This document shows, piece after piece, positions 17,811 to 26,942 of a DNA stretch of 64,000 bases. This stretch comes from Campylobacter sp. RM16704 (GTDB lineage Bacteria > Campylobacterota > Campylobacteria > Campylobacterales > Campylobacteraceae): the NCBI RefSeq assembly GCF_000816245.1, contig NZ_CP007769.1, forward strand, positions 1,493,537 to 1,557,536, written 5' to 3'. The translations under genes and the position numbers were made by a program. The notes under the pieces were generated by a model that worked only from the letters and a program-made list of their open reading frames with translations, was not told the origin of the DNA and ran no database searches. Position 1 is the first letter of the stretch, and the number at the start of each line of letters is the position of its first letter.

Positions 17811-18349
17811 ATGAAAACAACAAAACTAACTCATCATATTATACTTTCAGGTATAACAGTATCTTTACTTTTTTCTCCACTAATGGCTTTACCTAGTGGA
17901 GGTAAATTTACTCATGGAACAACAGGAACTATAAACATTAATGGTAATACTATGAATATTAATGGTCATAAAGTTAGTTCTGTCATTCAATGGGGTGGTG
18001 GATTTAGTATTAATCAAGGTGAGAGTGTAAATTTTGGAGGAAGCAATAAAAACTATCTAAACATTGCTCATGGAACAAGTAAATCTACTATAGCTGGTTT
18101 ATTAAATGCTAATGGTAATAATGTATTTTTAATCAATCCTAATGGAGTAATCATTACTAAAACAGGAACTATCAATGCTAATCGCTTTGTGGCTTCTACT
18201 TCATCTATGGATAATACAACTATGCAAAACTTTGCTAATATGAATAATTTCAATGATGGTTTAAGCTTTTCACCTGTATTTAAACCTAATAAATTAGGTA
18301 ATGTGGTTAATATGGGTAATATTAATGCTAATAAAGTATTGCTTATAGG
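17811..18349 (+). repeat. Direct repeat, copy 2 (TPS-domain coding region)
   Basis: This is the partner of 14617-15155. The two copies are 3194 bases apart in the same orientation, so recombination between them would fuse the two genes and delete one copy. Confidence 0.85.
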
Positions 18350-20819
18350 TAATAAAGTTTTATTACAAAGTTCTTTTAATACAAAGAATAAAACTTTCAA
18401 TCAAATCAAAGCTTCAAATATACATTTAGTAGGTAATGAAATACATGCTGATATTGCTACTTTAAAAGATATAAATAAATTATATATCACAGCTAAAGAT
18501 AAAGGCTCACTTTACTTAAATGCTACTGGATATTATTATAATCCATCTTCATTTAGTCATTTTAATAATTATGAAAGTAAAGCTTATAATGGTATAAATC
18601 ATAATAATACTAATTTTTCTAATATGCGATATGTAGGTATAGGTTCTGATGTAGATTGGTGGCATTTTGCTAAAGGGTGGAATGAAAACAAGGCAGGATT
18701 TAGAACTAGTGCTAGTGAATATAAACTAACTAATGATATAGATTTTAAAGGTAACAAAGGACAGGGGGTAGAAGGTAGAGACTGGCAAAACTATGCTAAT
18801 TATTGTTTAAGTACATATAATTGTACTTCTATGATAGTTGGCTTCTCTAATGCTTTTAACAAAACCTTTGATGGACAAGGATATACTTTAAAAAATATCA
18901 ATATAGATATAACTTCTTTAAGTAATAAACCTGAATATGTTGGTATATTTGGTTCTATTTATGGTGCTACTTTTAAAAATATCAATGTAGATTATATGGG
19001 TGGTGGGATAAAGGCTAATGATGTTGGTGATTATTTCCGTGTTGGTGGTTTTGTTGGTTGGGCTTATGGTGGAACCCATAGCAATATTTCTTTGAATAAT
19101 ATAGGCAATATTAGTACTAGTGGTGGTGGTTATGGTAGAATTTATGTCGGTGGTTTTGCTGGTTATGTTGAAAGAGAAACTTTTAGTAATATTTCTTTAA
19201 ATAATATAGGGGATATTAGTAGTAGTGGTATTAGTAGTAGTTCTGCCTCTGCTGGTGGTTTTGCTGGTGGTGCTATTCGTGGAACCTTTAGCAATATTTC
19301 TTTAAATAATATAGGTAATATTAGTAGTAGTGGTAGTTCTGCCTCTGCTGGTGGTTTTGCTGGTAGTGCTGGTGGAACCTATAGTAATATTTCTTTAAAT
19401 AATATAGGCAATATTAGTGCTAGTGGTGGTTATAATGATAGCCAAGCTGGTGGTTTTGCTGGTGTTGTTCTTGGAACCTTTAGTAATATTTCTTTAAATA
19501 ATATAGGTAATATTAGTAGTAGTGGTGGTAGTAGATATACTAGAAGCCAAGCTGGTGGTTTTGCTGGTAATGCTGGTTATGGAACCTTTAGCAATATTTC
19601 TTTAAATAATATAGGCAATATTAGTGCTAGTGTTGATAATAATTTTGTCTCTGCTGCTGGTTTTGCTGGTATCATTACTGTTAATTCTACCTTCAAAAAC
19701 ATTTATATATTTTTTAATCCTAATATGAGTATAAGTGCAAGTGGTAATTGGCAAAATTATATAGGTAAATTCTTTGGTTATATAAATGGAAGTCCTAATC
19801 TTACCTTTGACAATGTCCATATCTATCATCATACAAATGATTTAGCTAATGCAACATACGATCAAAATTACTGGGGTAGTAGCAATGATAAAATCCAAAT
19901 TCACACCTACAACAACTCAAACCAAGAAAATGTCTATCAAGACTTTTTATCTAAAGCAAATACTATAAGCAGACCTACCCCACCAACTAACCCATCTAAC
20001 CCTGATGTAATCTTAGGTAGTGATGATGTAATTAGTGCAAATGATTTAAATACTTGGTTAGGAGAAATTCTTGCAGGTAATTACTGGATAGATATAAATG
20101 ATCTTAGTTCAATCAAAGGAATAAGTGAAGAACTAAAACAAAGTATATCTTTCCTAGAAGCCTTATATGGTCAAGAAGGTATGAAAGAAATACTAGAAGG
20201 TTTTAGCAATGACTATAAAATAAATTATAGAAATTATCAAAGATTTGCTACAAATAAAGCAAATCTTTTAGCCTTTATCAATGATAAATTAAAACCTTTA
20301 GTCAAACAATCTAACAAAGCCTTTATAGATCTAAAAACAGCTCAAGAACAATTAAAAACAGCTATAGCTAAATATAATGACTATGTTAAAAAAGTCAATG
20401 AAAATCCTAGCTTAAAAAATGATGCAACTTTAAATTCTTTAAAAGCTGAAGTAGATAGATTAAACAATCTTAGTAAAGAACTTTTTGCTAGTATAAATGA
20501 TAATCAAGAATTATTACAAACTTGGCAAAGCAAAACAAGCACTGATTCAAATAATCACTTTAAAATAAAAGGTGAGTTTAAAAACTTAGCCTTACTTACA
20601 CCTAATTTAGATGAAGTAATAGTTAATGGTAATGAAAATGAAGACTATAAAAAAGTATCACGCCAAGTAGCTAATGCTCAAAAACAAACACCTACTTTTG
20701 AATATGAAGAAAACGAAAAAGAAGAAGTAGAAGAAACAGCCCTAATGCAAAAAGGAAAGATTTGTATAGTAAGTGATAATTTTAAAACTATGAATCCTTG
20801 TGTTACTGGAAGTTTTTAA
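17811..20819 (+). CDS. Two-partner secretion exoprotein TpsA (copy 2, HMW-like adhesin)
   Basis: The ATG at 17811 aligns with the start of copy 1 and lies two bases after its stop; GGGGGA in the end of copy 1 serves as ribosome-binding site. A TTG at 17787 is in frame but would add an unrelated extension. The product has 1002 residues: signal peptide, TPS domain (the first 180 or so residues as in copy 1), the shared G-V-E-G-R-D-W-Q-N-Y block, six GLUG-like repeats, a helical region rich in Lys/Asn/Leu and a Cys-x11-Cys tail (C-I-V-S-D-N-F-K-T-M-N-P-C). Between the TPS domain and the repeats the copies diverge, so they probably display different surfaces through the same TpsB. Translation is likely coupled to copy 1. 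Confidence 0.88.
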   Translation: MKTTKLTHHIILSGITVSLLFSPLMALPSGGKFTHGTTGTININGNTMNINGHKVSSVIQWGGGFSINQGESVNFGGSNKNYLNIAHGTSKSTIAGLLNANGNNVFLINPNGVIITKTGTINANRFVASTSSMDNTTMQNFANMNNFNDGLSFSPVFKPNKLGNVVNMGNINANKVLLIGNKVLLQSSFNTKNKTFNQIKASNIHLVGNEIHADIATLKDINKLYITAKDKGSLYLNATGYYYNPSSFSHFNNYESKAYNGINHNNTNFSNMRYVGIGSDVDWWHFAKGWNENKAGFRTSASEYKLTNDIDFKGNKGQGVEGRDWQNYANYCLSTYNCTSMIVGFSNAFNKTFDGQGYTLKNINIDITSLSNKPEYVGIFGSIYGATFKNINVDYMGGGIKANDVGDYFRVGGFVGWAYGGTHSNISLNNIGNISTSGGGYGRIYVGGFAGYVERETFSNISLNNIGDISSSGISSSSASAGGFAGGAIRGTFSNISLNNIGNISSSGSSASAGGFAGSAGGTYSNISLNNIGNISASGGYNDSQAGGFAGVVLGTFSNISLNNIGNISSSGGSRYTRSQAGGFAGNAGYGTFSNISLNNIGNISASVDNNFVSAAGFAGIITVNSTFKNIYIFFNPNMSISASGNWQNYIGKFFGYINGSPNLTFDNVHIYHHTNDLANATYDQNYWGSSNDKIQIHTYNNSNQENVYQDFLSKANTISRPTPPTNPSNPDVILGSDDVISANDLNTWLGEILAGNYWIDINDLSSIKGISEELKQSISFLEALYGQEGMKEILEGFSNDYKINYRNYQRFATNKANLLAFINDKLKPLVKQSNKAFIDLKTAQEQLKTAIAKYNDYVKKVNENPSLKNDATLNSLKAEVDRLNNLSKELFASINDNQELLQTWQSKTSTDSNNHFKIKGEFKNLALLTPNLDEVIVNGNENEDYKKVSRQVANAQKQTPTFEYEENEKEEVEETALMQKGKICIVSDNFKTMNPCVTGSF
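19044..19670 (+). repeat. GLUG-like repeat array in tpsA2 (6 units)
   Basis: Six units encode G-T-F-S-N-I-S-L-N-N-I-G-N-I-S with Ser/Gly-rich linkers and A-G-G-F-A-G. They are more uniform than those of copy 1, as expected of recent repeat expansion or homogenisation. Confidence 0.85.
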
Positions 20820-20828
20820 AAACAATCT

Positions 20829-20859
20829 ATATAAACTACTAATTTTTAGTAGTTTATAT
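20829..20859 (+). terminator. Perfect 14-bp hairpin between tpsA2 and tpsB
   Basis: ATATAAACTACTAA (20829-20842) pairs with TTAGTAGTTTATAT (20846-20859) around TTT, ten bases after the tpsA2 stop. There is no T-run after it and the arms are AT-rich, so partial termination or 3'-end protection of the tpsA mRNA is more likely than full termination. Confidence 0.6.
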
Positions 20860-20940
20860 AATTAAAAACAAATAAATAAAAAAAACAAAAACTCTTAACT
20901 TTAAAATAAAAGATTAATTAAAATAAAGGAAAAAACCAAT

Positions 20941-22911
20941 ATGAAAAAACTTTTACTTAGCACCATAGCAATTAGTTCTTTAGTTTATGCTAATAATGGA
21001 AGTATCACTATAACTAAAAATGATATAGGAAAAATTATAGAATTATCCCCTGATAAAAACATCCCTCAAAACAAAGCTATCAAAGAAAATCTAAAAACCC
21101 AAGATGATTATAAAAAAAGCCAAGAAGCTAAAAAAGACTTTGAAGAAAAAAAACAAGAATTAGAAGAAAAATTTAAACAAGAAGATGAAAAAGCTAAATC
21201 ATCTACTAATAACTTAAACAATCAAACTAATACCAACCCAACCACTAATACAAACAATAATAAAACTAATACTAATTCTAATACAAAAGATAAAACTAAT
21301 TCTAATACTACTAATAAAACCAATACTACCAAAGAAAATAATACTAATATAAATAATAATACTAATACTTCAAACAATAAAGTTAATAATACTACTAATA
21401 ATACTAATTTAACCAATACTACTACTAATAAAAAAATACTCACTCAATATAAATTTGTTCTTACTAATGAAAACACTAGCTTTGAAAAACTAGGTATTAA
21501 AGAAGAAGATTTACAAAGCTTAGTGAGTGAGTTTAAAACAAGAAGATTTAGCTTACAAGATTTACAAGATATATCTAATATCATTGCTTATTATTTTCAA
21601 GTAAATGGTTATCCTGCAGCAACAGCTTATATTCCTCAACAAGAATTTGATGGAAAAAACATTCAAGTTAATATTTCTTTAGGAGTATTAGGTAAGTATA
21701 TAATAAAAAATAAAACTACTATAAAAGATCATTTTTTAGAAAGTAAGCTCAATCAAAGAATCAAAGGTAAAATCATTTCTACTAAATTAATAGAAGATAG
21801 TGTATATAAAGTCAATGAAATGTATGGACTTCAAACCTTAGCAGGTTTACAAGCAGGAGAGAATGTAGGTGAAACTGATATTCTTATAGAAGTAGAACCT
21901 GATACTAAGGCTAATGTATTAATATATAGTGATAATTATGGTATTAAGAGTGCAGGAGAATATAGAGCTGGTATTAGTATGGGATTTAATTCTATACTTA
22001 ATATGGGAGATTATTATAATTTTTACTTACAATCTAGTGATGAAAAACAAATCAATTATGGAGCCAGTTATACTTTCTTTGTAGGTAATTTAAAAATTAC
22101 TCCTAGTATATCTCAAGGAACTTATTATTTAGGAAGAGAATATGAGGGTTTAGGTTTTAGTGGTACTTCTAGGAATTTTGGTATAGATTTTTCTTATCCT
22201 ATATGGATTAATACTAATTCATCTTTTTATATAACTTCTAGTATATATCATAAAATACTTAGTGATGTAACCTTAGATCTTTTAACCTTTGATAAAAGTT
22301 CTAATGTAGGAAGTATGGGTTTAGAAGGTTTATTTAGAGGCTTTGAAAACAATACCTTAAGTTATAGTGCTAAAATAAGCATAGGTAAGGTAAAAGATGA
22401 TGGAACTACTATATTTGGAGATACATCTAAAAGTGGTGGTAATGGCTTTGGTTGGTTTAGAAAACTCAATGCTAGTTTGAATAATTATTATAGTTTTAAT
22501 GAGTATATTACTCATACTATTAATATAAACTATCAAAAGGTATTAGGGAATTTTGAGCTTGATTCTTCTGAAAGTTCATCTTTGGGTGGAGCTTATGGAG
22601 TAAGAGCTTATGATAATGGAGAAGGTGATGGAGATAATACCATAGTAGCTAACTTTGGTATAAGAATAAATATACCAAATACTAATTTTTATTTTACTCC
22701 CTTTTATGATATAGGTTATGCTTGGTATGAAAAAGATTCAGGTAATAGATTAGTAGATGATCATTTCTTAGATGCACTAGGCTTACAAATACTTTATAAT
22801 AAAGCTAATGAGTATTATATAAAACTTGATGGAGCAAGAGCATTACACAAATACAAATTAGATGATGATCATAGAATGAAATTATATTTAAGTGGTGGGG
22901 TGTATTTTTAG
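20941..22911 (+). CDS. Two-partner secretion transporter TpsB (FhaC/ShlB family)
   Basis: This 656-residue outer-membrane transporter has a signal peptide (cleavage at V-Y-A-N-N), a Lys/Glu-rich helix (about 45-85), an Asn/Thr-rich linker (about 88-164), two POTRA-like domains (about 168-320, including F-Q-V-N-G-Y-P-A-A-T-A-Y) and a C-terminal 16-strand-type beta-barrel. The barrel contains the Omp85-family loop-6 motif as V-R-A-Y (554-557) followed by G-E-G-D-G-D, and the chain ends in Phe, as outer-membrane proteins do. It would recognise the TPS domains of the two exoproteins and export them. Ribosome-binding site: AAAGGA. It converges on ctsG, overlapping its end by four bases. Confidence 0.92.
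   Translation: MKKLLLSTIAISSLVYANNGSITITKNDIGKIIELSPDKNIPQNKAIKENLKTQDDYKKSQEAKKDFEEKKQELEEKFKQEDEKAKSSTNNLNNQTNTNPTTNTNNNKTNTNSNTKDKTNSNTTNKTNTTKENNTNINNNTNTSNNKVNNTTNNTNLTNTTTNKKILTQYKFVLTNENTSFEKLGIKEEDLQSLVSEFKTRRFSLQDLQDISNIIAYYFQVNGYPAATAYIPQQEFDGKNIQVNISLGVLGKYIIKNKTTIKDHFLESKLNQRIKGKIISTKLIEDSVYKVNEMYGLQTLAGLQAGENVGETDILIEVEPDTKANVLIYSDNYGIKSAGEYRAGISMGFNSILNMGDYYNFYLQSSDEKQINYGASYTFFVGNLKITPSISQGTYYLGREYEGLGFSGTSRNFGIDFSYPIWINTNSSFYITSSIYHKILSDVTLDLLTFDKSSNVGSMGLEGLFRGFENNTLSYSAKISIGKVKDDGTTIFGDTSKSGGNGFGWFRKLNASLNNYYSFNEYITHTININYQKVLGNFELDSSESSSLGGAYGVRAYDNGEGDGDNTIVANFGIRINIPNTNFYFTPFYDIGYAWYEKDSGNRLVDDHFLDALGLQILYNKANEYYIKLDGARALHKYKLDDDHRMKLYLSGGVYF
21200..21435 (+). repeat. Low-complexity Asn/Thr-codon tract in tpsB
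   Basis: This stretch is built almost entirely of AAT/AAC and ACT/ACC codons with irregular ACTAAT-type repeats. It encodes a flexible linker between the N-terminal helix and the POTRA domains. Length variation by slippage or recombination is plausible. Confidence 0.75.
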
Positions 22912-23477
22912 GAGGTTAAAAAATACACCCTAGTTGCTAAGTCTTTAAAAGTTTTAGAGTGAATTAAATTTTGGCAAGATTTGGATTTTGAAGTGCTTGT
23001 AAATTCACTCTCACTTAAAGACTTTAAAACCTCATCAAGTTGGGTTTTTATACTTTGATTTTTAGGATTTTTTGTTAGCTGATTTTTTAAATTTGCTATA
23101 TTTTCTATTTTACTTTTTTGCGAAGCATCTGGTGCAAAAGCTAAAAGTAAAACACTTTCTTTATCTACAAAAAATACTTTAAAACACTGCTCATCATTAC
23201 CCACACTAAAATCAAGTTCTTTGGTAGCATTTTGCAATGAAGATAAATCTTCATTTTTAACATTGGCTACATTACTCATCAACGCTATACTTGAAAGACT
23301 TTCGTTTTTTAAAACATAAGCATTAATATCGCTAATAAAAATTTTAAGATTACCTAATGCTTGAGTTGTACTAGCTTCATCTTTGCTAGAGCTAAATTTA
23401 GGCAAAGCTATAGCTGCCAAAACTCCAAGTATAATCACAACAAACACAAGTTCTATAATAGTAAATGCCTTTTTCAT
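22908..23477 (-). CDS. ctsG: Type IV pilin-like/pseudopilin transformation protein CtsG
   Basis: The short N-terminal leader M-K-K-A followed by F-T-I-I-E-L-V-F-V-V is a class III (prepilin) signal, with Ala rather than Gly before the cleavage site and the conserved Glu5. A hydrophobic helix of about 20 residues follows, then a 165-residue periplasmic domain with Cys residues. The place directly after tsaD matches C. jejuni ctsG, a gene of the natural transformation system. It is the last gene of a seven-gene minus-strand operon and overlaps tsaD by four bases. Confidence 0.82.
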   Translation of the reverse strand: MKKAFTIIELVFVVIILGVLAAIALPKFSSSKDEASTTQALGNLKIFISDINAYVLKNESLSSIALMSNVANVKNEDLSSLQNATKELDFSVGNDEQCFKVFFVDKESVLLLAFAPDASQKSKIENIANLKNQLTKNPKNQSIKTQLDEVLKSLSESEFTSTSKSKSCQNLIHSKTFKDLATRVYFLTS

Positions 23478-24481
23478 AATCTGCCTTGTAAATTTTTTAC
23501 CTTAGGGTTTATAAGATCATCTTCAATACTTACAAATTCTTTACGCTTATAAGCTTCACAAGCTGCTCTTGCTATCATCAAAGCATTATCAGAGCAATAC
23601 TCAAATGGTGCAAGTAAAAGCTCGCATTTATAGTTTTGACATAAATGTTCTATTTTACTTCTTAAGCTCAAATTTGCACTTGCACCGCCTACTATGCCAA
23701 AGCGTTTAAAATTATACTCTTTAAAAATTTTTTCAAGTTTATTCATAATATGAGCAATAGCTGCTTTTTGAAAAGCAAAAGCAATTTCACTTTTTCGCTC
23801 GTTTGTGAGTTCTTGTTTTAAAATTTCTAAACGGACTTGATTTTTAAGTCCTGAAAAACTATAAGCTAATTCTTTAGAATGAAGCAAAGGTATGCTAAAT
23901 TCTAAATCACTTTCCTTTGCATTTTTAGCTAAATTTTCTATGATAGCTCCACCTGGATAACCTAAATTCATCATCTTTGCTACTTTATCAAAACTTTCTC
24001 CAAAACTATCATCATTTGTTCTTGCTAGTTCTGTGATTTGCCCTTGTTTATCAATAAAAAGCACCATAGTATGTCCGCCACTTACTAGCAATACCCCCAT
24101 ATCAAATTTTGCTTTTTTATCTAAAAACATAGAGTAAATATGCCCTTTTAGATGATTAATTGCAATAAGTGGCAAATTTAAACTAATAGCGAGCATTTTT
24201 GCCATAGCCACCCCACCTACCAAACTCACACTAAGACCAGGTTCATTAGTAACTGCTATAGCACAAAGTTTGTCAAAATACTTTTTGCATTTTTCTAAAA
24301 TTTTTGGCAAAGCTTCACTATGTAATCTTGCTGCAAGTTCAGGCACTACTCCACCATAAGGACTATGTGCATTTTCTTGAGAAATTTTTGTATGAAAGAT
24401 ACATTTAAAATCATCTTTATTTATAATAGCAATGGAACTATCATCGCAAGAGCTTTCTATAGCAAGAATTAAGTTTTTCAT
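23474..24481 (-). CDS. tsaD: tRNA N6-threonylcarbamoyladenosine transferase TsaD
   Basis: The 335-residue ASKHA-fold enzyme carries the threonylcarbamoyl group to A37 of ANN-decoding tRNAs. The N-terminal A-I-E-S-S-C-D-D-S-S motif, the metal-binding N-H-L-K-G-H-I-Y histidines and the G-G-H-T and G-G-A-S-A-N signatures are all present, and the length is typical. The start overlaps the end of pgp1 by four bases. Confidence 0.95.
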   Translation of the reverse strand: MKNLILAIESSCDDSSIAIINKDDFKCIFHTKISQENAHSPYGGVVPELAARLHSEALPKILEKCKKYFDKLCAIAVTNEPGLSVSLVGGVAMAKMLAISLNLPLIAINHLKGHIYSMFLDKKAKFDMGVLLVSGGHTMVLFIDKQGQITELARTNDDSFGESFDKVAKMMNLGYPGGAIIENLAKNAKESDLEFSIPLLHSKELAYSFSGLKNQVRLEILKQELTNERKSEIAFAFQKAAIAHIMNKLEKIFKEYNFKRFGIVGGASANLSLRSKIEHLCQNYKCELLLAPFEYCSDNALMIARAACEAYKRKEFVSIEDDLINPKVKNLQGRL

Positions 24482-25866
24482 TGAAATTCCACTAATATCA
24501 TACCAATAAATTTATCTTTCTTTTCCGCTTTTTCTATATCTTTTACGGATATATTTACTTTTTTAATTTCCTTAATATCAGTTTTCTTTTCCAAGATTTG
24601 TTCGGTTAAATTGGCATTTTTTAACTCATAAAATTCCACTCTATAAATCTTTCTTTTTTTATCTATAGAATATTTTGTTTGCATTTGGTTTTTACTAATT
24701 AAAATATCACTTTCATCTAAACCTCTATCAAAACCTATAACATTTACTCTAACACCTGCAATAGAAGGAATTTCAAAATTTTTATTTACTAGAATTTTTT
24801 GTGCAAAATTTGTTTGCATATTTTTACCATCAACTATTATTTCAACACTATCTAGTGCATTTGAAAATTCAAAATATTCAGGATAAAGTCTAGTTTGCAA
24901 ACGATTTCCATAATTTATAGAAAAAGAATTTGCTTTTGAAACAATTGCAGTAATTTCATTGCTTGCTTCATAATTTAAAGCTTGATTAATAGGAAAAGGT
25001 AAAAATTTTATAGCATTGGCAGGTTTATCAAGATAGAGCAAAATTTTATCATTAAAAAGTCTTACTTCTAAAGGTTTTTCAATAGCTCTATAAACTCCAT
25101 TTGGAGTTAAATCAAATGTTCTACTAAATTCTATATTTGCTTTTTTTAAATAATACTCCACCGCTAAAAGATGATAATATACCCTTAAATGTGTTGGTAA
25201 ATTTTTACTTGCTTCATTTGCAAAAGCTGCTTTGTGATTTGAAACAACAAAATAAGTTAAAGCTTTTAACATGTCTTTATCATTAGTTTCTTGAGTTTTA
25301 GTATTTTTCAAATGATACTGATGTTCTTCTTTAATTAAAGCTTTGTTGATATTTTCCACTGCTTCTTTGGCTATATTTTCTAAATCTGCATATTTAGTAG
25401 AATTTACTTCACTTTGATCAATAATGCTAGTATTGCCCCAGCGATTTGGATTTTTATCTTTGTTTTCATATTTTGGTCTATAAAATCCACTTCCATCGTG
25501 CAAATTTATAACCATATTTACTTCAGGATCTAAAATAAGTTTTTTAATGCGTTCTATGGTTTGAAAATCAGGATCACTTTCATCTATATGAGCAAATTTT
25601 CTATTTAAATCTCCAAAATTACCTCTATTTCTAGCGATAATACTTTCAAAAGCAAGGTTTGGTGCAACGATAATTTTACCTTTAGTAATATTATAATCAC
25701 TCAAAAGCAAACTAGCAGCATGAAATCCCCCTGGCTCATCTCCTTGAATTCCTCCAAGAATTAAGACCGTGTTGTTATCATCTAAACTTTTACCATTTTC
25801 TTTAACACTAAATTCCAAAGCAAATATTACATTTGTAAAAAACAAAATACTTAAAAAAAATTTCAT
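24478..25866 (-). CDS. pgp1: Peptidoglycan DL-carboxypeptidase Pgp1 (cell shape)
   Basis: This is an M14-like metallopeptidase of 462 residues with a signal peptide. It trims tripeptides to dipeptides in the cell wall and is needed for the helical shape of C. jejuni. The zinc ligands of Pgp1 (Gln46, Glu49, His128) correspond here to Gln41, Glu44 and His123 (G-I-Q-G-D-E and N-L-H-D-G-S-G), with the same spacings of 3 and 82 residues. Ribosome-binding site: AAGGAAA. It lies between tsaD and dxr, as in C. jejuni. Confidence 0.9.
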   Translation of the reverse strand: MKFFLSILFFTNVIFALEFSVKENGKSLDDNNTVLILGGIQGDEPGGFHAASLLLSDYNITKGKIIVAPNLAFESIIARNRGNFGDLNRKFAHIDESDPDFQTIERIKKLILDPEVNMVINLHDGSGFYRPKYENKDKNPNRWGNTSIIDQSEVNSTKYADLENIAKEAVENINKALIKEEHQYHLKNTKTQETNDKDMLKALTYFVVSNHKAAFANEASKNLPTHLRVYYHLLAVEYYLKKANIEFSRTFDLTPNGVYRAIEKPLEVRLFNDKILLYLDKPANAIKFLPFPINQALNYEASNEITAIVSKANSFSINYGNRLQTRLYPEYFEFSNALDSVEIIVDGKNMQTNFAQKILVNKNFEIPSIAGVRVNVIGFDRGLDESDILISKNQMQTKYSIDKKRKIYRVEFYELKNANLTEQILEKKTDIKEIKKVNISVKDIEKAEKKDKFIGMILVEFQ

Positions 25867-26942
25867 AACATTTCCTTACTTAAATAAAGCCTTACTTGTT
25901 TATCATACTCAAAAATATCTTCAATTTGGTTAATTTTAGGAACCCCAAAATGATCTAATGCTTTAAAAATTCCTTTAGCTATGTCTAAAAATTGTGCCTT
26001 TTGAGCTAAAAATTTATATACCATATACTCATTTGCACTATTTATAATCACGCCCAAATCAGGTTCATTTAACAAATCTTTTTTAAGTGAAAATATAGGA
26101 TATTTTTTTAAACTAATTTTTTCAAATTTTAAACTTGGCATAGATAAAAGATCTAAATTCTTTATGAAACTTTGATTATGTGTATTTAAAATTGCTTGAG
26201 CTATAGATAAACGCATATTTGCATTAGATATATACGCACTCATACCACCATCTTTAAATTCACACAAAGCATGCACTAAAGACTTTCTTTCTATCAAAGC
26301 ATCTATTTGCTTAATGCCATATAAATGATAAGCTTCGATGATTTCAAAAAGCTTATTACACATACTCGCACTATCTATGGTGATTTTAGCCCCCATAGAC
26401 CAGTTAGGGTGCTTGAGAGCTTCTTTTACACTAACATTTTTTAAATCTTTGATTTTATATTTATAAAAGGCTCCACCACTTGCTGTAATAAAAAGTTTTT
26501 TTATATCTTTTCTTTTATCTATTAAACACTTTAGTGCTGCGTGTTCGCTATCTATAGCTTTTATTTTAGATGTATCAAAAAATTTCCCTGCAACTACTAG
26601 ACTTTCTTTGTTTGCCAAAGCTAAAGTTTTACCAAGTTTTTGTGCTTTTAAACTTGAATTTAATCCTGCAAAACCTACTATAGCATTTACCACCAAAGGA
26701 CTTTTACATTCAGTTATCATCGTTTTTAAGCCATCTTGACCACAAAAAACCTTATCATGATTAACTAAAGCTTTATTTTTTTCATCTTGAATGCATACAA
26801 ATTTAGGCTTAAAAAGAGCTATTTGCTCATTTAAAAGCTTGATATTTTTACCGCAAGATAAGGCTTCTATTGGTTTATTTTTTTTCTTGGCAATAAAAAG
26901 AGTATTAACCCCTATACTTCCTGTGCTTCCAAGGACAATCAT
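25863..26942 (-). CDS. dxr: 1-deoxy-D-xylulose 5-phosphate reductoisomerase
   Basis: This is the second enzyme of the MEP isoprenoid pathway. The NADPH-binding G-S-T-G-S-I-G begins at residue 5. The metal/substrate region shows S-E-H-A-A (Asp-Ser-Glu) and the flexible-loop motif H-P-N-W-S-M-G, followed by K-I-T-I-D-S-A-S-M. At 359 residues it is slightly shorter than E. coli Dxr. It overlaps cdsA and pgp1 by four bases each, which indicates translational coupling. Confidence 0.95.
   Translation of the reverse strand: MIVLGSTGSIGVNTLFIAKKKNKPIEALSCGKNIKLLNEQIALFKPKFVCIQDEKNKALVNHDKVFCGQDGLKTMITECKSPLVVNAIVGFAGLNSSLKAQKLGKTLALANKESLVVAGKFFDTSKIKAIDSEHAALKCLIDKRKDIKKLFITASGGAFYKYKIKDLKNVSVKEALKHPNWSMGAKITIDSASMCNKLFEIIEAYHLYGIKQIDALIERKSLVHALCEFKDGGMSAYISNANMRLSIAQAILNTHNQSFIKNLDLLSMPSLKFEKISLKKYPIFSLKKDLLNEPDLGVIINSANEYMVYKFLAQKAQFLDIAKGIFKALDHFGVPKINQIEDIFEYDKQVRLYLSKEML

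Noticed and set aside
15850..19670. Regularly spaced repeats that could suggest a CRISPR array
   Set aside because: Repeats are imperfect, in frame, contain no dyad symmetry of CRISPR type and encode GLUG-like motifs. No cas genes are present.
21222..21443. Antisense Val/Leu-rich hydrophobic frame
   Set aside because: It is the complement of the Asn/Thr-codon linker of tpsB. Hydrophobicity is a by-product of reading ATT/AGT complements.
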